64,000 nucleotides of DNA from Prochlorococcus marinus str. MIT 9401 (GCF_000760095.1 NZ_JNAR01000006.1:47180-111179), one strand, 5' to 3'; positions 1 to 10,534 are shown, counted from the first letter of the stretch. Made by a program: numbers and translations. Notes: generated from the letters alone by a model not told the origin.

Positions 1-67
1 CAACTTTTCCTTGACCTGAATTGCCAATTGCTTTTAAAAGAGTTCCTAACGCTGTTTTTTGACCCAT
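1..67 (-). CDS. psbH: Photosystem II reaction centre protein H, 5' part only
   Basis: PsbH is a one-helix thylakoid phosphoprotein of the photosystem II core. The reverse strand reads ATG at 67 and continues in frame to the left edge, giving 22 residues that begin [18 protein letters not shown] and match the conserved cyanobacterial PsbH N-terminus. The transmembrane helix and stop lie outside the window. It diverges from psbN across an 80 bp gap, the usual psbH/psbN arrangement, so the two promoters must lie back to back there. Identification rests on N-terminal similarity from memory. Confidence 0.88.
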   Translation of the reverse strand, partial: MGQKTALGTLLKAIGNSGQGKV

Positions 68-147
68 GTTGAATTCACAAAATCGAATATTATTTCGCTA
101 TTGTATAAGAACTTATACATAAATTGTTTACAAACTTAGCAAAATTG

Positions 148-300
148 ATGCAAACTTTATCATCCGCGCCTGATCCTGCAGTTTCCATAGCAGTTACCAT
201 TCTGGCATTACTTCTAGCTTTAACCGGATTTGGGCTTTGGACTGCATTTGGACCAAAAGCTGCAAAGCTAACAGATCCTTGGGATGATCATGATGATTAA
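148..300 (+). CDS. psbN: Photosystem II biogenesis protein PsbN
   Basis: This 50-residue protein is needed for assembly and repair of the photosystem II reaction centre rather than being a stable subunit. The sequence starts MQTLSSAPDPA, runs through one transmembrane helix (about residues 11-33) and ends in the acidic tail DPWDDHDD, which is typical of PsbN. It is transcribed away from psbH and is followed by psbI after a 121 bp gap. The length equals that of other marine cyanobacterial PsbN proteins. Confidence 0.93.
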   Translation: MQTLSSAPDPAVSIAVTILALLLALTGFGLWTAFGPKAAKLTDPWDDHDD

Positions 301-421
301 CTCTTAAAAAAATTATAAATTAAAGTATTTCAAAATTTTCCAAAAATACAAAAAGTAAACCTTTTCCCATAAATTAAATATAAATTTAATAAGATATAAA
401 TCTGTTAGCACACGTTATCTC

Positions 422-550
422 ATGCTTGCTTTAAAAATCTCTGTCTACACTATCGTATTTTTCTTTGTTGGGATCTTCCTCTTTGGTTTCTTAGCGAGTG
501 ATCCAACTAGAACTCCCAATAGAAAAGATTTAGAGAGTCCACAAGATTAA
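422..550 (+). CDS. psbI: Photosystem II reaction centre protein I
   Basis: PsbI is a single-helix subunit next to D1 at the edge of photosystem II. The 42-residue product starts [12 protein letters not shown], has a hydrophobic helix at about residues 5-24 and the conserved tail [14 protein letters not shown], followed by a short acidic extension. A TATAAA at 395-400 could be the -10 element, which would give a leader of about 15 bases. The next gene begins only 22 bp downstream, so read-through is plausible. Confidence 0.93.
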
Positions 551-572
551 TTTTTACTAAATTTTCACTACT

Positions 573-2582
573 TTGAATTCAGGCGATTTTCAAAAAGCGA
601 TACTTTATTTTTTTCTTTTAATTAACTTAGGTTCATCAAGTGAAGCTGGTGTTTTTACAAAACTTAGTGATAAAAGATATCCTTCTAATGTTGATATAAA
701 TTGGTCAAATTTTTCTAAATCTACTAATAATAATTCAAAAGTAATTTCTACTATTAATAAAGATAAGTTTGGCTACTTTACAAATCAAAAATTTCAAGAT
801 GCAGATGTTCGATTAGTATTAGCCAATTTATCTAATAATAAAGGGGAATTTGTGATTGAATCGGAAATTCAATCAGAAGAAAATAATATTTTGTTCGCAG
901 AAAGAAATGTCTCAGTCTCTTATAAAGGTAAAATTCTTAGGGCTGACAAATTAACATACGATAAATCACAAAAAATTATCAGCGCATTTGGAAATATAAC
1001 TTTGGTTTTTGGTGACCAAATTTTTAAAATGTCTCAACTTGAGTACAATCTCAAAGATGAAACAGGGTATTTGTTAGATGTGAAAGGCACTATTAATTCT
1101 GATAATTTAATTACCGATATATCCAAAAATTTTAATGACTCAGATATTGAAAAGATTAATCACTTACTAAATTTACAAAAAAAAGAAGTTTTAAATACCC
1201 CAAACAAAGTAAATAACTGGATTTTTTCTACGAAAAAAATTATTATTGATGGAAATAAATGGAAAAGTAAAAAGGCAATATTTTCTAATGATCTTCTACA
1301 GTTTAAACAAGTAAAAATAGTTATTAATTCATTAGAAGCTTTCTCTTTGAAAAAAGAATTAAGATTTAGATCATCTTTGAATTATTTAGTTTTAGATGAA
1401 AATGTTTCCATCCCATTTTGGCTTGGCAATAGAGCGTTAACTAAATCAGGACAAAATTTTGATTCAAAAAGTAGTTGGACAATTAGTTATGACAATCTAG
1501 ATAAAGATGGTTTGTTTATTGGTAGAAAATTTAAATCTATGAATTTAGGAGATGATTTTATTATAGATTTTGAACCACAATTTTTCATTCAACGTTCACT
1601 AAAGGGACATACAAAAAGTTTCGTAAAGAAAGGAGATTTAATAACCAGTGAAAAGGTAAAAAGAGATACTCATATGTCTGATTATTTTGGTTTTGAATCT
1701 AAATTAAAAGGTAAAATAAATTCTTGGAATATTGAAATAGATAATCAAATAAACTCTCTAGATACAAATAAATTTTCTGATGCGCTTAGATTTAAATCTA
1801 TTTTGAATAAAGAAATTAATTTTTTGAATGCTAAATGGGATAAAAGTTTTTACGGGGTTTATCGAGATAGAGTATGGAATGGTTCATTAGGGGAAGCTGA
1901 AATTTATTTAGGGTATGGTTCGCAATTAGAAAAAAAACATACTTGGGAAGTAAATGGCACTACTAATACTGAAGTTTTCTCTTTTGGTCTAGCGCATTTG
2001 AAAGGAGAGCAGTTGAGCAGTAAAAACTTAGTTGATAGTTTTAAAGGTAATTTGTTTTACTCCTTGGATAAAAACACTCCATTAAGTATTGATAAACCGA
2101 AAAATAAAATTATTGATACTTCCTATGAGTATATCTATGAGCCAATTAATAAAGGACTTAGTCTAAATACAAGAATTGCATCATTATATTCTTTTTATGA
2201 TAATGGAAAACATCAAGAATATATTGGCTTTGGTTTAGGTCCTGAGTTAATTTTAGGGGATTTCAAAGCTAAAACTTTTGACTATACAAGGATTAGTATT
2301 TTCCCATTTTATAAATTTAAAAGCGGAGAAAGTGTATTTAAATTTGATCAAATTTCTGACAAATTTACCCTAAATATTGGTTTTGATCAACAAATTTTTG
2401 GACCAATTATTCTTAAGAGTAATGGAACATTAAACTTAGATGGTAATTCAGATGATTACGGAGAATTTATAGATTCTAAAATTTCTGTTAATTGGAAAAA
2501 AAGATCCTATGAATTTGGTATTTTTTATCAGCCTCATAATCAATCAGGAGGTATTTCTTTTAGTCTCTATGGATTTAAATAG
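573..2582 (+). CDS. DUF3769 family LptD-like outer-membrane protein
   Basis: This 669-residue protein is probably exported and inserted in the outer membrane. A hydrophobic N-terminal stretch (about residues 9-25) looks like a signal peptide. Residues 80-190 contain an OstA/LptA-like segment (LRADKLTYDKSQ, then LEYNLKDETGYLLDVKG), as in lipopolysaccharide-transport proteins. The remaining part is rich in alternating polar and aromatic residues, as expected of a beta barrel, and ends in aromatic-rich FSLYGFK. In cyanobacteria this family (DUF3769) is regarded as the LptD counterpart; assignment here is from overall pattern. The start is a TTG, and no better one is seen. The stop abuts the convergent leuD stop with no spacer. 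Confidence 0.72.
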   Translation: MNSGDFQKAILYFFLLINLGSSSEAGVFTKLSDKRYPSNVDINWSNFSKSTNNNSKVISTINKDKFGYFTNQKFQDADVRLVLANLSNNKGEFVIESEIQSEENNILFAERNVSVSYKGKILRADKLTYDKSQKIISAFGNITLVFGDQIFKMSQLEYNLKDETGYLLDVKGTINSDNLITDISKNFNDSDIEKINHLLNLQKKEVLNTPNKVNNWIFSTKKIIIDGNKWKSKKAIFSNDLLQFKQVKIVINSLEAFSLKKELRFRSSLNYLVLDENVSIPFWLGNRALTKSGQNFDSKSSWTISYDNLDKDGLFIGRKFKSMNLGDDFIIDFEPQFFIQRSLKGHTKSFVKKGDLITSEKVKRDTHMSDYFGFESKLKGKINSWNIEIDNQINSLDTNKFSDALRFKSILNKEINFLNAKWDKSFYGVYRDRVWNGSLGEAEIYLGYGSQLEKKHTWEVNGTTNTEVFSFGLAHLKGEQLSSKNLVDSFKGNLFYSLDKNTPLSIDKPKNKIIDTSYEYIYEPINKGLSLNTRIASLYSFYDNGKHQEYIGFGLGPELILGDFKAKTFDYTRISIFPFYKFKSGESVFKFDQISDKFTLNIGFDQQIFGPIILKSNGTLNLDGNSDDYGEFIDSKISVNWKKRSYEFGIFYQPHNQSGGISFSLYGFK

Positions 2583-3206
2583 CTATGAAATATTAGTATT
2601 GAATTTTATATAGGGTAATTGATTAAATTTATTTTCTATTAAAATTTTATTATCAAGTAGTGTTGATGTAGCATCCCATTCTCCAGATAAAAACATTTTT
2701 CTTGAGCTTTCCTTGATCTCAAGATTGAAATTTAAATCTTTTGATTGTGCTGATAAATTTTTAAGATCGATTTCTAAGAATAAAGATTGATTATCACAAT
2801 AGTTTTGTATTTCTTCTATGGATTTTTTAGGTAGCGTAAAACATGGAATTCCTATAGCAATACAGTTACTGTAAAAAATGTCAGCGAAACTCTCGCCTAT
2901 GATTGCTTTTATACCCCATCTCATAAGGGCTTGGGGGGCATGTTCTCTGCTGGAACCACATCCAAAATTGCTATTAACAACTAGTATTGAGGCATATTTG
3001 TTTTCCTCTAGATCAAAAGGATGATTTCCTTTTAAAGTTTTTCTATCATCCTCAAAAACAGATTCACCCAATGAATCAAAGTTAACACATTTCAAAAAAC
3101 GCGCTGGAATTATCCGATCTGTATCAATGTCGTTACCAATCAAGGAGATACATTTCCCGTTCATATTTGAAATTTTTCCGATTGGTGGGGTGAACTCTGA
3201 TTTCAT
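2583..3206 (-). CDS. leuD: 3-isopropylmalate dehydratase small subunit
   Basis: LeuD is the swivel-domain subunit of isopropylmalate isomerase, which converts 2- to 3-isopropylmalate in leucine synthesis. The 207-residue product has the family features DTDRIIPARFLK (about 28-39) and GCGSSREHAPQAL (82-94), the substrate-binding loop. The start ATG shares one base with the leuC stop (TGATG), so the two subunits are translationally coupled. It is the last gene of the glyA-cinA-leuC-leuD run. Confidence 0.95.
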   Translation of the reverse strand: MKSEFTPPIGKISNMNGKCISLIGNDIDTDRIIPARFLKCVNFDSLGESVFEDDRKTLKGNHPFDLEENKYASILVVNSNFGCGSSREHAPQALMRWGIKAIIGESFADIFYSNCIAIGIPCFTLPKKSIEEIQNYCDNQSLFLEIDLKNLSAQSKDLNFNLEIKESSRKMFLSGEWDATSTLLDNKILIENKFNQLPYIKFNTNIS

Positions 3207-4612
3207 CAGTTAATAAATTCTCTAACATCACTGACTTTGCCATTAATTGCAGCAGCAGCAACCATTGCTGGACTCATGAGCAGTGTTCTTCCACTGGGAG
3301 ATCCTTGCCTACCCTTAAAATTTCTATTACTAGAACTAGCACTAACTTGATTACCTATTAGCTTATCTGAATTCATTGCTAAACACATTGAGCAGCCAGG
3401 CTCTCTCCATTGAAATCCAGAATCCTTAAATATCTGATCAAGACCTTCTTGTTTTGCTTCAGTGGCTACTTTTTCTGAACCGGGAACTGCAAATGCTTTG
3501 ACATTCTTGGATACTTTTTTGCCTTTTAATACTTTAGCTGCAACTCTTAAGTCACTGATTCTTCCATTTGTGCAACTACCTATGAAACAAACGTCTACAG
3601 GAGTATCTTTTATTAATTGTCCAGGCTTGAAACTCATATATTCATAAGCCTCTTCTGCAACTAATTTATCATTTGGGGATAATTCATCTAAAAGAGGGAT
3701 TTGTTGATTAATGCTTATACTTTGACCGGGAGTAATCCCCCAGGTTACAGTTGGCTCTACCTTAGAAGCATCTAATTTAATTACGTCATCATAAATTGAA
3801 TTTTGATCGCTTTTTAACGATTCCCACCATCTAAGCGCTATATCCCAATGCTCATTTTTTGGAGCATATAATTTATCTTTAATGTAACTAAAGGTCTTTT
3901 CATCAGGGTTGATGTAGCCGCATCTTGCTCCTCCTTCAATAGACATATTGCATATCGTCATCCTTTCTTCCATTGATAATTCATGTATCGCAGGTCCTGC
4001 GAATTCATATGCAAAACCTACTCCTGCCTTTACACCAAGTTTATTAATTATATGAAGGACTAAATCCTTAGCATAAACACCCTTAGATAATTTATTGTCA
4101 CACCAAATCTGCCTCACTTTCAATTTGTTCATGGCTAAGGTTTGGGTAGCAAGAACATCTCTCACTTGACTTGTACCTATACCAAAAGCAATTGACCCAA
4201 AAGCTCCATGAGTTGAAGTATGAGAATCTCCGCAAGCAATTGTCATTCCTGGCTGAGTTAGGCCTAATTCCGGTGCTACTACATGAACTATTCCTTGATT
4301 ACCACTACCAATATTAAAAAATCTTATTTTATGTTCTAAGCAATTCTTCTCAAGTGTTTCAATCATCTGTTCAGCGAGATTATCTTTGAAGGGCCTGCTT
4401 TGATTATCTGTTGGCACAATATGATCAACAGTGGCAACAGTTCTATCAGGGAATTTTACTTTTAATTTTTTGTCCTTTAAAGCACCAAATGCTTGAGGAC
4501 TCGTTACTTCATGGATAAGGTGAAGACCAATAAATACTTGATCAGATCCTCCAGGAAGACTTGAAACCTTATGTAAATCCCAAACTTTATCAAATAGGGT
4601 ATCTTGACTCAA
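3206..4612 (-). CDS. leuC: 3-isopropylmalate dehydratase large subunit
   Basis: LeuC carries the 4Fe-4S cluster of isopropylmalate isomerase and partners with LeuD. The product has 468 residues, the usual length. Cluster ligands are visible as Cys347 in GSCTNGR and Cys407/Cys410 in GCSMC; the aconitase signature [14 protein letters not shown] lies at about 126-139. The start is TTG (reading [12 protein letters not shown]), and the conserved N-terminal LFDKVWDLH supports it. It lies 13 bp after cinA and overlaps leuD by one base. Confidence 0.96.
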   Translation of the reverse strand: MSQDTLFDKVWDLHKVSSLPGGSDQVFIGLHLIHEVTSPQAFGALKDKKLKVKFPDRTVATVDHIVPTDNQSRPFKDNLAEQMIETLEKNCLEHKIRFFNIGSGNQGIVHVVAPELGLTQPGMTIACGDSHTSTHGAFGSIAFGIGTSQVRDVLATQTLAMNKLKVRQIWCDNKLSKGVYAKDLVLHIINKLGVKAGVGFAYEFAGPAIHELSMEERMTICNMSIEGGARCGYINPDEKTFSYIKDKLYAPKNEHWDIALRWWESLKSDQNSIYDDVIKLDASKVEPTVTWGITPGQSISINQQIPLLDELSPNDKLVAEEAYEYMSFKPGQLIKDTPVDVCFIGSCTNGRISDLRVAAKVLKGKKVSKNVKAFAVPGSEKVATEAKQEGLDQIFKDSGFQWREPGCSMCLAMNSDKLIGNQVSASSSNRNFKGRQGSPSGRTLLMSPAMVAAAAINGKVSDVREFIN

Positions 4613-4625
4613 TTTGTAAAAATAG

Positions 4626-5900
4626 TTACTTACTATTCGATAATAGGATTAATCGGAGGCTGTTCAAACACACATTTACACTTAGTCTTTGAATTTCTAT
4701 TCGATTTCGTGTTGAGTTAAATAGTTTTTTTATATTAGTTATATGATTATTCGGTCCTGAAATTGACATATAGACAAGTCCAACCGGTTTATCTTGACTG
4801 CCTCCGTTAGGACCAGCTATTCCACTAATTGCTATTGCCCAATCTGCTCTTAATTTCTCTTTTACATTAATTGCCATGGCCTCACAAACTTCTTCAGAAA
4901 CAGCTCCATATTTTGTAAGCTTTTCTTTAGAAATATTTAATAATGAATTTTTTAGTTCATTACTATAGGAAACAATACTACCTTTAAAAACTTGAGATGA
5001 GCCTGATATTGAGGTTAGTGATGAAGATAGAAGGCCTCCGGTGCAGGATTCAGCAAAAACAATAGTTTCGTTCCTCTTGGTTAATTCTTTTATTAAAACG
5101 CTAGGAAGAGTATCGTTATCCTCTCCAAAAATATATTTTGAAAAATCTTTTTTTAATTTTTCTTTAATAGGTTTAATTATATTTTTTGCTTCTAGGTCGT
5201 TCTTAGCTCGCGCGGTGATTCTGAGTTTAACCTCTCCTAAGTTTGCGTATGGAGCAACGGTAGGGTTTTTAAGATTTAATAGATCATTAATTTTTTCAGC
5301 AACGTTTGATTCTCCAATACCCGCAAATTTAAGAGTATTTGAAAAAAAGGAATAATTATCTGAGAATTTGGTTTTAATGAAATCATACGCAGTCTCTTCC
5401 CACATAGTTTTCATTTCACTGGGTACTCCTGGGAAAGTAAGGATAGTAAAATCTTTTACTGGTTCCCAAATCATTCCTGGGGCCGTGCCCCTAGGGTTAT
5501 TAATAATTTGAGCATTTTCTGGGAAGAAACATTGTTTCCTTAAGCTGGAGGAATCGTCCTTGAGCTTTGAGTTAGAAAGTTTTTGTTTAATTTCATCCCA
5601 TAAAAGCGGTCTTTCAAAAAGAGATACATTAAAAGATTTGGCTATTGCTTCAGTAGTTAAGTCATCTGGGGTGGGTCCCAAGCCACCAGTTGTAATTAAA
5701 AGATTACTTCTTTTCGATATTTCTTGAATTACTTTTATAATTCGATCACAATTATCACCGACAGTTGATTGCCTAAAGTGATTTAAGCCTAATTGAGATA
5801 ACTGTTCAGAAATCCATTGAGCATTTGTATTGATAATATTTCCTAAGAGTAGCTCTGTTCCGATAGAAAGAATTTCAACTCCCTTGGAGTTAGGACTCAT
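4626..5900 (-). CDS. cinA: CinA family protein (nicotinamide-nucleotide amidase / ADP-ribose pyrophosphatase type)
   Basis: CinA proteins combine an N-terminal molybdopterin-binding-like (COG1058) domain and a C-terminal amidase that deamidates nicotinamide mononucleotide for NAD recycling. In this 424-residue protein the first domain shows [14 protein letters not shown] and [13 protein letters not shown], and the second shows [16 protein letters not shown] and [16 protein letters not shown]. The start codon overlaps the glyA stop by 4 bp (ATGA), so it is co-translated with glyA. The name recalls competence induction, but nothing here points to DNA uptake; NAD salvage is the likelier role. 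Confidence 0.9.
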   Translation of the reverse strand: MSPNSKGVEILSIGTELLLGNIINTNAQWISEQLSQLGLNHFRQSTVGDNCDRIIKVIQEISKRSNLLITTGGLGPTPDDLTTEAIAKSFNVSLFERPLLWDEIKQKLSNSKLKDDSSSLRKQCFFPENAQIINNPRGTAPGMIWEPVKDFTILTFPGVPSEMKTMWEETAYDFIKTKFSDNYSFFSNTLKFAGIGESNVAEKINDLLNLKNPTVAPYANLGEVKLRITARAKNDLEAKNIIKPIKEKLKKDFSKYIFGEDNDTLPSVLIKELTKRNETIVFAESCTGGLLSSSLTSISGSSQVFKGSIVSYSNELKNSLLNISKEKLTKYGAVSEEVCEAMAINVKEKLRADWAIAISGIAGPNGGSQDKPVGLVYMSISGPNNHITNIKKLFNSTRNRIEIQRLSVNVCLNSLRLILLSNSK

Positions 5901-7168
5901 TTAATTGATGCTTCAAGTTTGCCTTCATAAAGAGGAAAACGATTACATAAGGTTAATACTCTCTCTTTACATTGACTTTCAATCAGTGAATCGTCTGGGT
6001 TAAGTAATCTATCAGCAATAATTTCGCCAACTTCAGCAAAAGCATCCTCATTAAAGCCTCTAGTAGTTAAAGCAGCAGTTCCCAACCTTAGTCCGCTGGT
6101 TACAAAAGGTGATTCAGGGTCAAATGGAACAGTATTTTTATTTGCAGTGATATTCACTTCACTTACAAGTAAATCAGCAATCTTACCAGTCATATTGATA
6201 CTTCTTAAATCGAGTAAAACAATATGATTATCAGTGCCTCCACTAACGATATTAATACCTCTATTTATTAAAGTTGAAGCTAGAACTTTTGCATTTTTTA
6301 TTACTTGTTGGGAATAATTAACGAAATCTGGCTGCAAGGCTTCTCCAAATGCAACTGCTTTAGCTGCAATTATATGTTCGAGGGGCCCACCCTGAGTTCC
6401 AGGGAAAACAGATTTATCAAATTTCTTTCCAAATTCTGCATCTTTACACAAGATAAGTCCGCCTCTAGGACCTCTTAATGTTTTATGAGTAGTTGTGGTT
6501 ACTACATCACAATATGGTATCGGATTTGGGTGAAGTTTACTTGCTACAAGACCGGCGATGTGTGCAATATCAGCCATTAAGAATGCACCAACTTCATCTG
6601 CAATATTTCTAAATGACTCAAAATCGATTGTTCTTGGATAAGCAGAATATCCACATATGATTAATTTTGGTTTTGTTTCAAGTGCTATCTCTCTTATCTC
6701 ATCAAAATTTAATTCACTAGTTTCTTTATTTACACCATAGTGAACTGCATTGAACCATTTACCACTCATATTTACTGGAGACCCATGAGTTAGGTGTCCA
6801 CCATGAGATAAATCCATCCCCATGATTGTGTCGCCAGGTTTAAGTAGACTTAGGAAAACAGCAGCATTTGCTTGCGCTCCACTATGGGGTTGAACATTAG
6901 CCCAATTTGCATTAAATAATTTTTTCGCTCTTTGAATAGCTAATTCTTCGATTTCATCAACAAATTCACATCCCCCGTAATATCTTTTTTGTGGTAATCC
7001 CTCGGCATATTTATTTGTAAGTACGGAACCTTGAGCCTGCATAACGGCAATTGATGCGAAATTTTCGCTTGCGATTAACTCAAGATGAGTTTCCTGCCTA
7101 TTTTTTTCAGAGTTAATAAAATTTGATATTACTGGATCTCTATCTTTTAGATTTTGAAGGATATTCAT
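5897..7168 (-). CDS. glyA: Serine hydroxymethyltransferase
   Basis: GlyA is the PLP enzyme that interconverts serine and glycine and supplies one-carbon units to folate. The 423-residue product carries [10 protein letters not shown] (about 30-39), [14 protein letters not shown] (61-74) and the PLP-lysine motif [14 protein letters not shown] with Lys229. It is the first gene of the minus-strand operon with cinA, leuC and leuD, just downstream of tRNA-Arg on the same strand. The short leader between the tRNA and the ATG holds no riboswitch I can recognise. Confidence 0.97.
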   Translation of the reverse strand: MNILQNLKDRDPVISNFINSEKNRQETHLELIASENFASIAVMQAQGSVLTNKYAEGLPQKRYYGGCEFVDEIEELAIQRAKKLFNANWANVQPHSGAQANAAVFLSLLKPGDTIMGMDLSHGGHLTHGSPVNMSGKWFNAVHYGVNKETSELNFDEIREIALETKPKLIICGYSAYPRTIDFESFRNIADEVGAFLMADIAHIAGLVASKLHPNPIPYCDVVTTTTHKTLRGPRGGLILCKDAEFGKKFDKSVFPGTQGGPLEHIIAAKAVAFGEALQPDFVNYSQQVIKNAKVLASTLINRGINIVSGGTDNHIVLLDLRSINMTGKIADLLVSEVNITANKNTVPFDPESPFVTSGLRLGTAALTTRGFNEDAFAEVGEIIADRLLNPDDSLIESQCKERVLTLCNRFPLYEGKLEASIK

Positions 7169-7245
7169 TGAATTTGATAAGTAATAACCATAATATAGAC
7201 GATATTTTTTAGAAAAATATAAAAAGAATATTTCAGAATTTTAAA

Positions 7246-7319
7246 CGCGCCTGGAGAGATTCGAACTCCCGACACCCTGATCCGTAGTCAGGTGCTCTAA
7301 TCCACTGAGCTACAGGCGC
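7246..7319 (-). tRNA. tRNA-Arg (anticodon ACG)
   Basis: The reverse strand folds as a cloverleaf of 74 bases. The 7 bp acceptor stem pairs GCGCCTG with CAGGCGC, the D arm is TAGCTCAGTGGATTAGAGC, the anticodon loop is CTACGGA with ACG in the middle, and the T arm contains GTTCGAATC. The discriminator base is G. The 3' CCA is not encoded. Confidence 0.95.
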
Positions 7320-7405
7320 ATAATTATGTAATATCTCTGTTTCAGGGTCTCTTAGTCAACTAGATTTCGGGTAAAATATCTATTATTAACAATCTAATTA
7401 TTAAT

Positions 7406-7657
7406 ATGCCTATAAAGTGGTACGGAAATGGTGACTCAGAAGATCCTATCTATAAACATTTTTCTCGAATAGTAAATTTTGTTATTCACTGCATGATATT
7501 TACTGCGATTGTAAGTGGTACGTGGCTTTTAAAGGAGATTAAATATGAAATCAGCTACTTTAGTAATTTTGCAATTGTCTGGTCAGTTCTTTTGGTCTCC
7601 CATTTACTTTTCGTAATTATAAAAAAACCTAAAGATACTTCAAAACAATCAACTTAA
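7406..7657 (+). CDS. Small two-helix membrane protein, unknown function
   Basis: An 83-residue protein that I do not recognise by family name. It begins MPIKWYGNGDSEDPIYKHFSR and has two predicted transmembrane helices, about residues 22-43 (IVNFVIHCMIFTAIVSGTWLL) and 52-72, followed by a lysine-rich tail. The short polar start, two hydrophobic spans and codon use like its neighbours suggest a real gene. It is followed by the DUF3181 gene after 14 bp on the same strand, so the two are probably co-transcribed. No function is inferred. Confidence 0.72.
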   Translation: MPIKWYGNGDSEDPIYKHFSRIVNFVIHCMIFTAIVSGTWLLKEIKYEISYFSNFAIVWSVLLVSHLLFVIIKKPKDTSKQST

Positions 7658-7671
7658 ATTAATTTCTATTT

Positions 7672-7956
7672 ATGGACTCTCAGATAAGTATAAGTGATCT
7701 AGAAAATGTTATTTCCGAAAAGGTTTTTATAAAAATAGAAAAGTGGAATTTGTATCTTGGAGACGCTGGACTAGCTAGGCATCTTGCTATTGAATGTATC
7801 AGCAATAAAGATCAAAGTCCATTGGAGGCTGCAAAATTAAGTCTGAAAGCAATAAATGTAAAAGTAGGTGATGGTGTTAATAGTATTCCACTGATTAATT
7901 TAATCACTAAATCACAAATTCTAGAATTAGAAGAGATTTTGGAAAGCTTTTTTTAA
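7672..7956 (+). CDS. DUF3181 family small protein
   Basis: A 94-residue soluble protein resembling the cyanobacterial DUF3181 family, which has no known function. It is mostly helical, with conserved-looking segments KWNLYLGDAGLARHLAIECI (about 24-43) and LEAAKLSLKAINVKVGDGVN. No catalytic motif or membrane segment is visible. It sits directly behind the small membrane protein and converges on murJ with a 3 bp gap. The family assignment is from memory of length and the LGDAGLA pattern and is not certain. Confidence 0.68.
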   Translation: MDSQISISDLENVISEKVFIKIEKWNLYLGDAGLARHLAIECISNKDQSPLEAAKLSLKAINVKVGDGVNSIPLINLITKSQILELEEILESFF

Positions 7957-7959
7957 AAA

Positions 7960-9582
7960 CTAAATCTCTTTTTTTGAAACTTTGAATTTATTTACTTTAA
8001 ATAATTTTGTAAGTAAAAAATAAATCACAAAAAAAGTTAGAGTTCCAAATATTAATATTAAAAATTCTGAAAGATTTGAATTGAAGTTATTAGTAGTTTG
8101 GAGGATAGTAAAACAAAGCGTGCTGTCTATAAATGCTGCTAATGACATGAGGCTAATTTTCCTCAATAAATCCAAGTTAGGTAAATCGATATCTTCATTT
8201 CGTAGATTAAAAGAAAGCAAAATACAGACTATAAGGTTGACTATTACTGAAGAAAAGATTATTCCCACAACTCCGAAATTATATGGAGAAAGATTCCCAA
8301 AATTCTTAATTGGGGCACCAATTAAAAACCAATCAAAAAAAATATTAAAAATTATCCCTGCAAATGAAGACTTAAAAGGGAATTTTGTTTTTTCTATTGA
8401 ATAGTAAGTTCTTACTAATAAATCTCTATAAAGATAAAATGGTATGCCAACTGCATAAGCAATTAATATATTTTTTACTTTTAAAGTTGCTGAATAATCA
8501 AAAGATCCTCTTTGAAAAACTAATTGTACGATTTGATTATTGAATGTTATGAAAAATCCTGTTAAAAAAATAGCTGTTAAGAAACAGTACTCTATCCCAG
8601 ATATCAATTTTTTTTGGAGACCTCTTTTGTCTTTTTCGCTTCTTAATTTAGAAAATTTTGGAAGTAATGGCAGAATCAAGGAGTTAGATAATATGCCTAA
8701 GGGGGCTTGTATAAGAAAGTTTCCGTAAGCTAGTCCAGATGCTGCGCCTTGAAAACTTGAAGCGAAAAACATATCGATAAAAACATTAATTTGACTTAAA
8801 CCTGATGAGATAGATGCTGGAATAATTAGTTTAAAAATTCTCCTCTCTTCATCTTTATATAAATTGAAGGTTGACTCTAATCTCAAGAGACCAATTTTTT
8901 TTATTTCCCAAATTTGAACAACAAACTGAATTAAAGTTCCTGTCAAAGTTGCAAATGCCAGTAATCCCGTATAAGCAAAGAAATTAGAAGATGTATTTTC
9001 TTGGTTGAAAATCCAACTAAATAAAATAAAAAAAATAATAGTTACGCTTGTTATTGCAGGACTTATACTTGATAAAAAGAATTTTCTTTGGGAATTTAAG
9101 GCGCCAAAACTTAAACCTATGAAGCCGGATAAAGGGATGCAAGGTGTAAGTATTTGTAATTGGTAAGTGGCAATAGATTTTGCTTCATAACTTAAATTCG
9201 GGGCCAATAAATCAATTAGTAAACTGGAATTTGAGTAAATCAATATGGCTAAAATTATTAATAATATTGAGAGTTTTATGCTTACTTGAGTTAAAATAAT
9301 CCCTCCATTTTTTTTGTTAAGCGGAGTTAAAACTGCAACCACTGCGTTATGCAAGGGACCATTAATACCCCCAATGATTATTAGCAAAAAACCAGGAATT
9401 ATATATGCATAATTAAACGCGTCGTACGTTACACCAACCCCAAAAGCAGCAGCTATAAATATTTGTCTTATACATCCAGCTAATTTACTTAGACTAGTAC
9501 CAAACGAAATTGAAAAAACATTATTTTTTAAAAATGAATGCATTTGGAATGGTCTAAATTTTTCAATAAGTTTAAGTTTCAA
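7960..9582 (-). CDS. murJ: Lipid II flippase MurJ (MviN family)
   Basis: MurJ moves lipid II across the cytoplasmic membrane for peptidoglycan synthesis. The 540-residue product is almost wholly hydrophobic with about 14 membrane spans and shows family hallmarks near the start (SFGTSLSKLAGCIRQIFIAAAFG, about 27-49, and YAYIIPGFL) plus LAYGNFLIQAPLGIL and VFQRGSFD further on. It belongs to the MOP exporter superfamily. It is transcribed alone on the minus strand, convergent with DUF3181 and divergent from sfsA, with a 31 bp gap to the latter. Confidence 0.92.
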   Translation of the reverse strand: MKLKLIEKFRPFQMHSFLKNNVFSISFGTSLSKLAGCIRQIFIAAAFGVGVTYDAFNYAYIIPGFLLIIIGGINGPLHNAVVAVLTPLNKKNGGIILTQVSIKLSILLIILAILIYSNSSLLIDLLAPNLSYEAKSIATYQLQILTPCIPLSGFIGLSFGALNSQRKFFLSSISPAITSVTIIFFILFSWIFNQENTSSNFFAYTGLLAFATLTGTLIQFVVQIWEIKKIGLLRLESTFNLYKDEERRIFKLIIPASISSGLSQINVFIDMFFASSFQGAASGLAYGNFLIQAPLGILSNSLILPLLPKFSKLRSEKDKRGLQKKLISGIEYCFLTAIFLTGFFITFNNQIVQLVFQRGSFDYSATLKVKNILIAYAVGIPFYLYRDLLVRTYYSIEKTKFPFKSSFAGIIFNIFFDWFLIGAPIKNFGNLSPYNFGVVGIIFSSVIVNLIVCILLSFNLRNEDIDLPNLDLLRKISLMSLAAFIDSTLCFTILQTTNNFNSNLSEFLILIFGTLTFFVIYFLLTKLFKVNKFKVSKKEI

Positions 9583-9613
9583 TTATATTTGATTTCTAAC
9601 CAACGACATATTT

Positions 9614-10354
9614 ATGAATGATCGGTTAATTGATTTTGATCCATTAATTGAAGGGGTTTTAATTAAAAGGTATAAAAGGTTTCTCGCAGATATTGAATTA
9701 GAGAGTGGAGAGGTAGTAACTGCTCATTGTGCTAACACGGGCCCAATGAAGGGACTTTTGAGTGAGGGAGCAAAAGTAAGAATAAGTGTTTCTTCTTCTT
9801 TAAAAAGAAAATTACCTTTTACTTGGGAACAGATATGTGTTCTTAATGCAAAAAATGAGGAAGTTTGGGTAGGTATTAATACTCTATTCGCAAACAAGTT
9901 AATCAAAAAGGTTATTGAGAAAAATCTTTTAATAGAAACAATAGGTGAAATAGAGACAATCAAATCTGAAGTGCCCTACGGAAAAGATAAAAAAAGCAGA
10001 ATTGACTTTTTTTTAACCCCAAAATCTTCAAATCCTGATAAACGTAACATTTACATAGAGGTTAAAAATACGACTTGGATTAAAGAAAATGTAGCTCTAT
10101 TCCCAGATACAGTAACGAAAAGAGGTCAAAAACACCTCATTGAATTAAAGGAATTAATTCCTGAAAGTAAAAGTGTTTTGGTACTTTGTATTACGAGAAA
10201 AGATGCTTGTTTTTTTGCACCTGGAGATGATGCAGATCCCTTATACGGCAATCTTTTTAGAGAATCTTTAAGTGCAGGATTGATAACTATCCCATGTTCC
10301 TTCGAATTTCATAAAGACCACGTATCATGGAAAGGGATAAAACCTTTGAAATAA
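9614..10354 (+). CDS. sfsA: Sugar fermentation stimulation protein homologue SfsA
   Basis: This 246-residue protein matches the SfsA family, which carries a nuclease-like fold and whose biological role is unsettled. Family features are [15 protein letters not shown] (about 19-33), [15 protein letters not shown] (35-49), [17 protein letters not shown] (the acidic and lysine residues of the PD-(D/E)xK-like site) and [13 protein letters not shown]. The ATG gives the standard length. It stands alone between murJ and amt. Confidence 0.92.
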   Translation: MNDRLIDFDPLIEGVLIKRYKRFLADIELESGEVVTAHCANTGPMKGLLSEGAKVRISVSSSLKRKLPFTWEQICVLNAKNEEVWVGINTLFANKLIKKVIEKNLLIETIGEIETIKSEVPYGKDKKSRIDFFLTPKSSNPDKRNIYIEVKNTTWIKENVALFPDTVTKRGQKHLIELKELIPESKSVLVLCITRKDACFFAPGDDADPLYGNLFRESLSAGLITIPCSFEFHKDHVSWKGIKPLK

Positions 10355-10437
10355 ATATAATCTTGAAATTTTAAAACTCCCAAAAAAAAAATTTTTTAAT
10401 TTAACAGATATATTTTTAGGATGCAACTATAAAATTG

Positions 10438-10451
10438 GTAACAACGACTAC
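10438..10451 (+). promoter_or_regulatory. NtcA-binding palindrome upstream of amt
   Basis: The sequence GTA-ACAACGAC-TAC is a perfect match to the GTA-N8-TAC consensus of NtcA, the cyanobacterial nitrogen-limitation activator. It lies 83 bp before the amt start. A weak -10-like CAAAAT at 10475-10480 sits 23 bp downstream, the spacing expected of class II NtcA-activated promoters. Site sequence is seen; binding and activation are inferred. Confidence 0.78.
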
Positions 10452-10534
10452 TAGACACTAATTAGTTTTTTGAGCAAAATTGAAAATGAAAGAAAACAGC
10501 ACAAACTGTTTTTTTGCAGATCTAATTTTTTTTT

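Noticed and set aside
4626..5900. cinA as evidence of a competence system
   Set aside because: CinA family proteins are common NAD-salvage enzymes, and no competence genes are nearby.
7169..7245. Glycine or THF riboswitch before glyA
   Set aside because: The gap is too short after tRNA-Arg and shows no aptamer motif.
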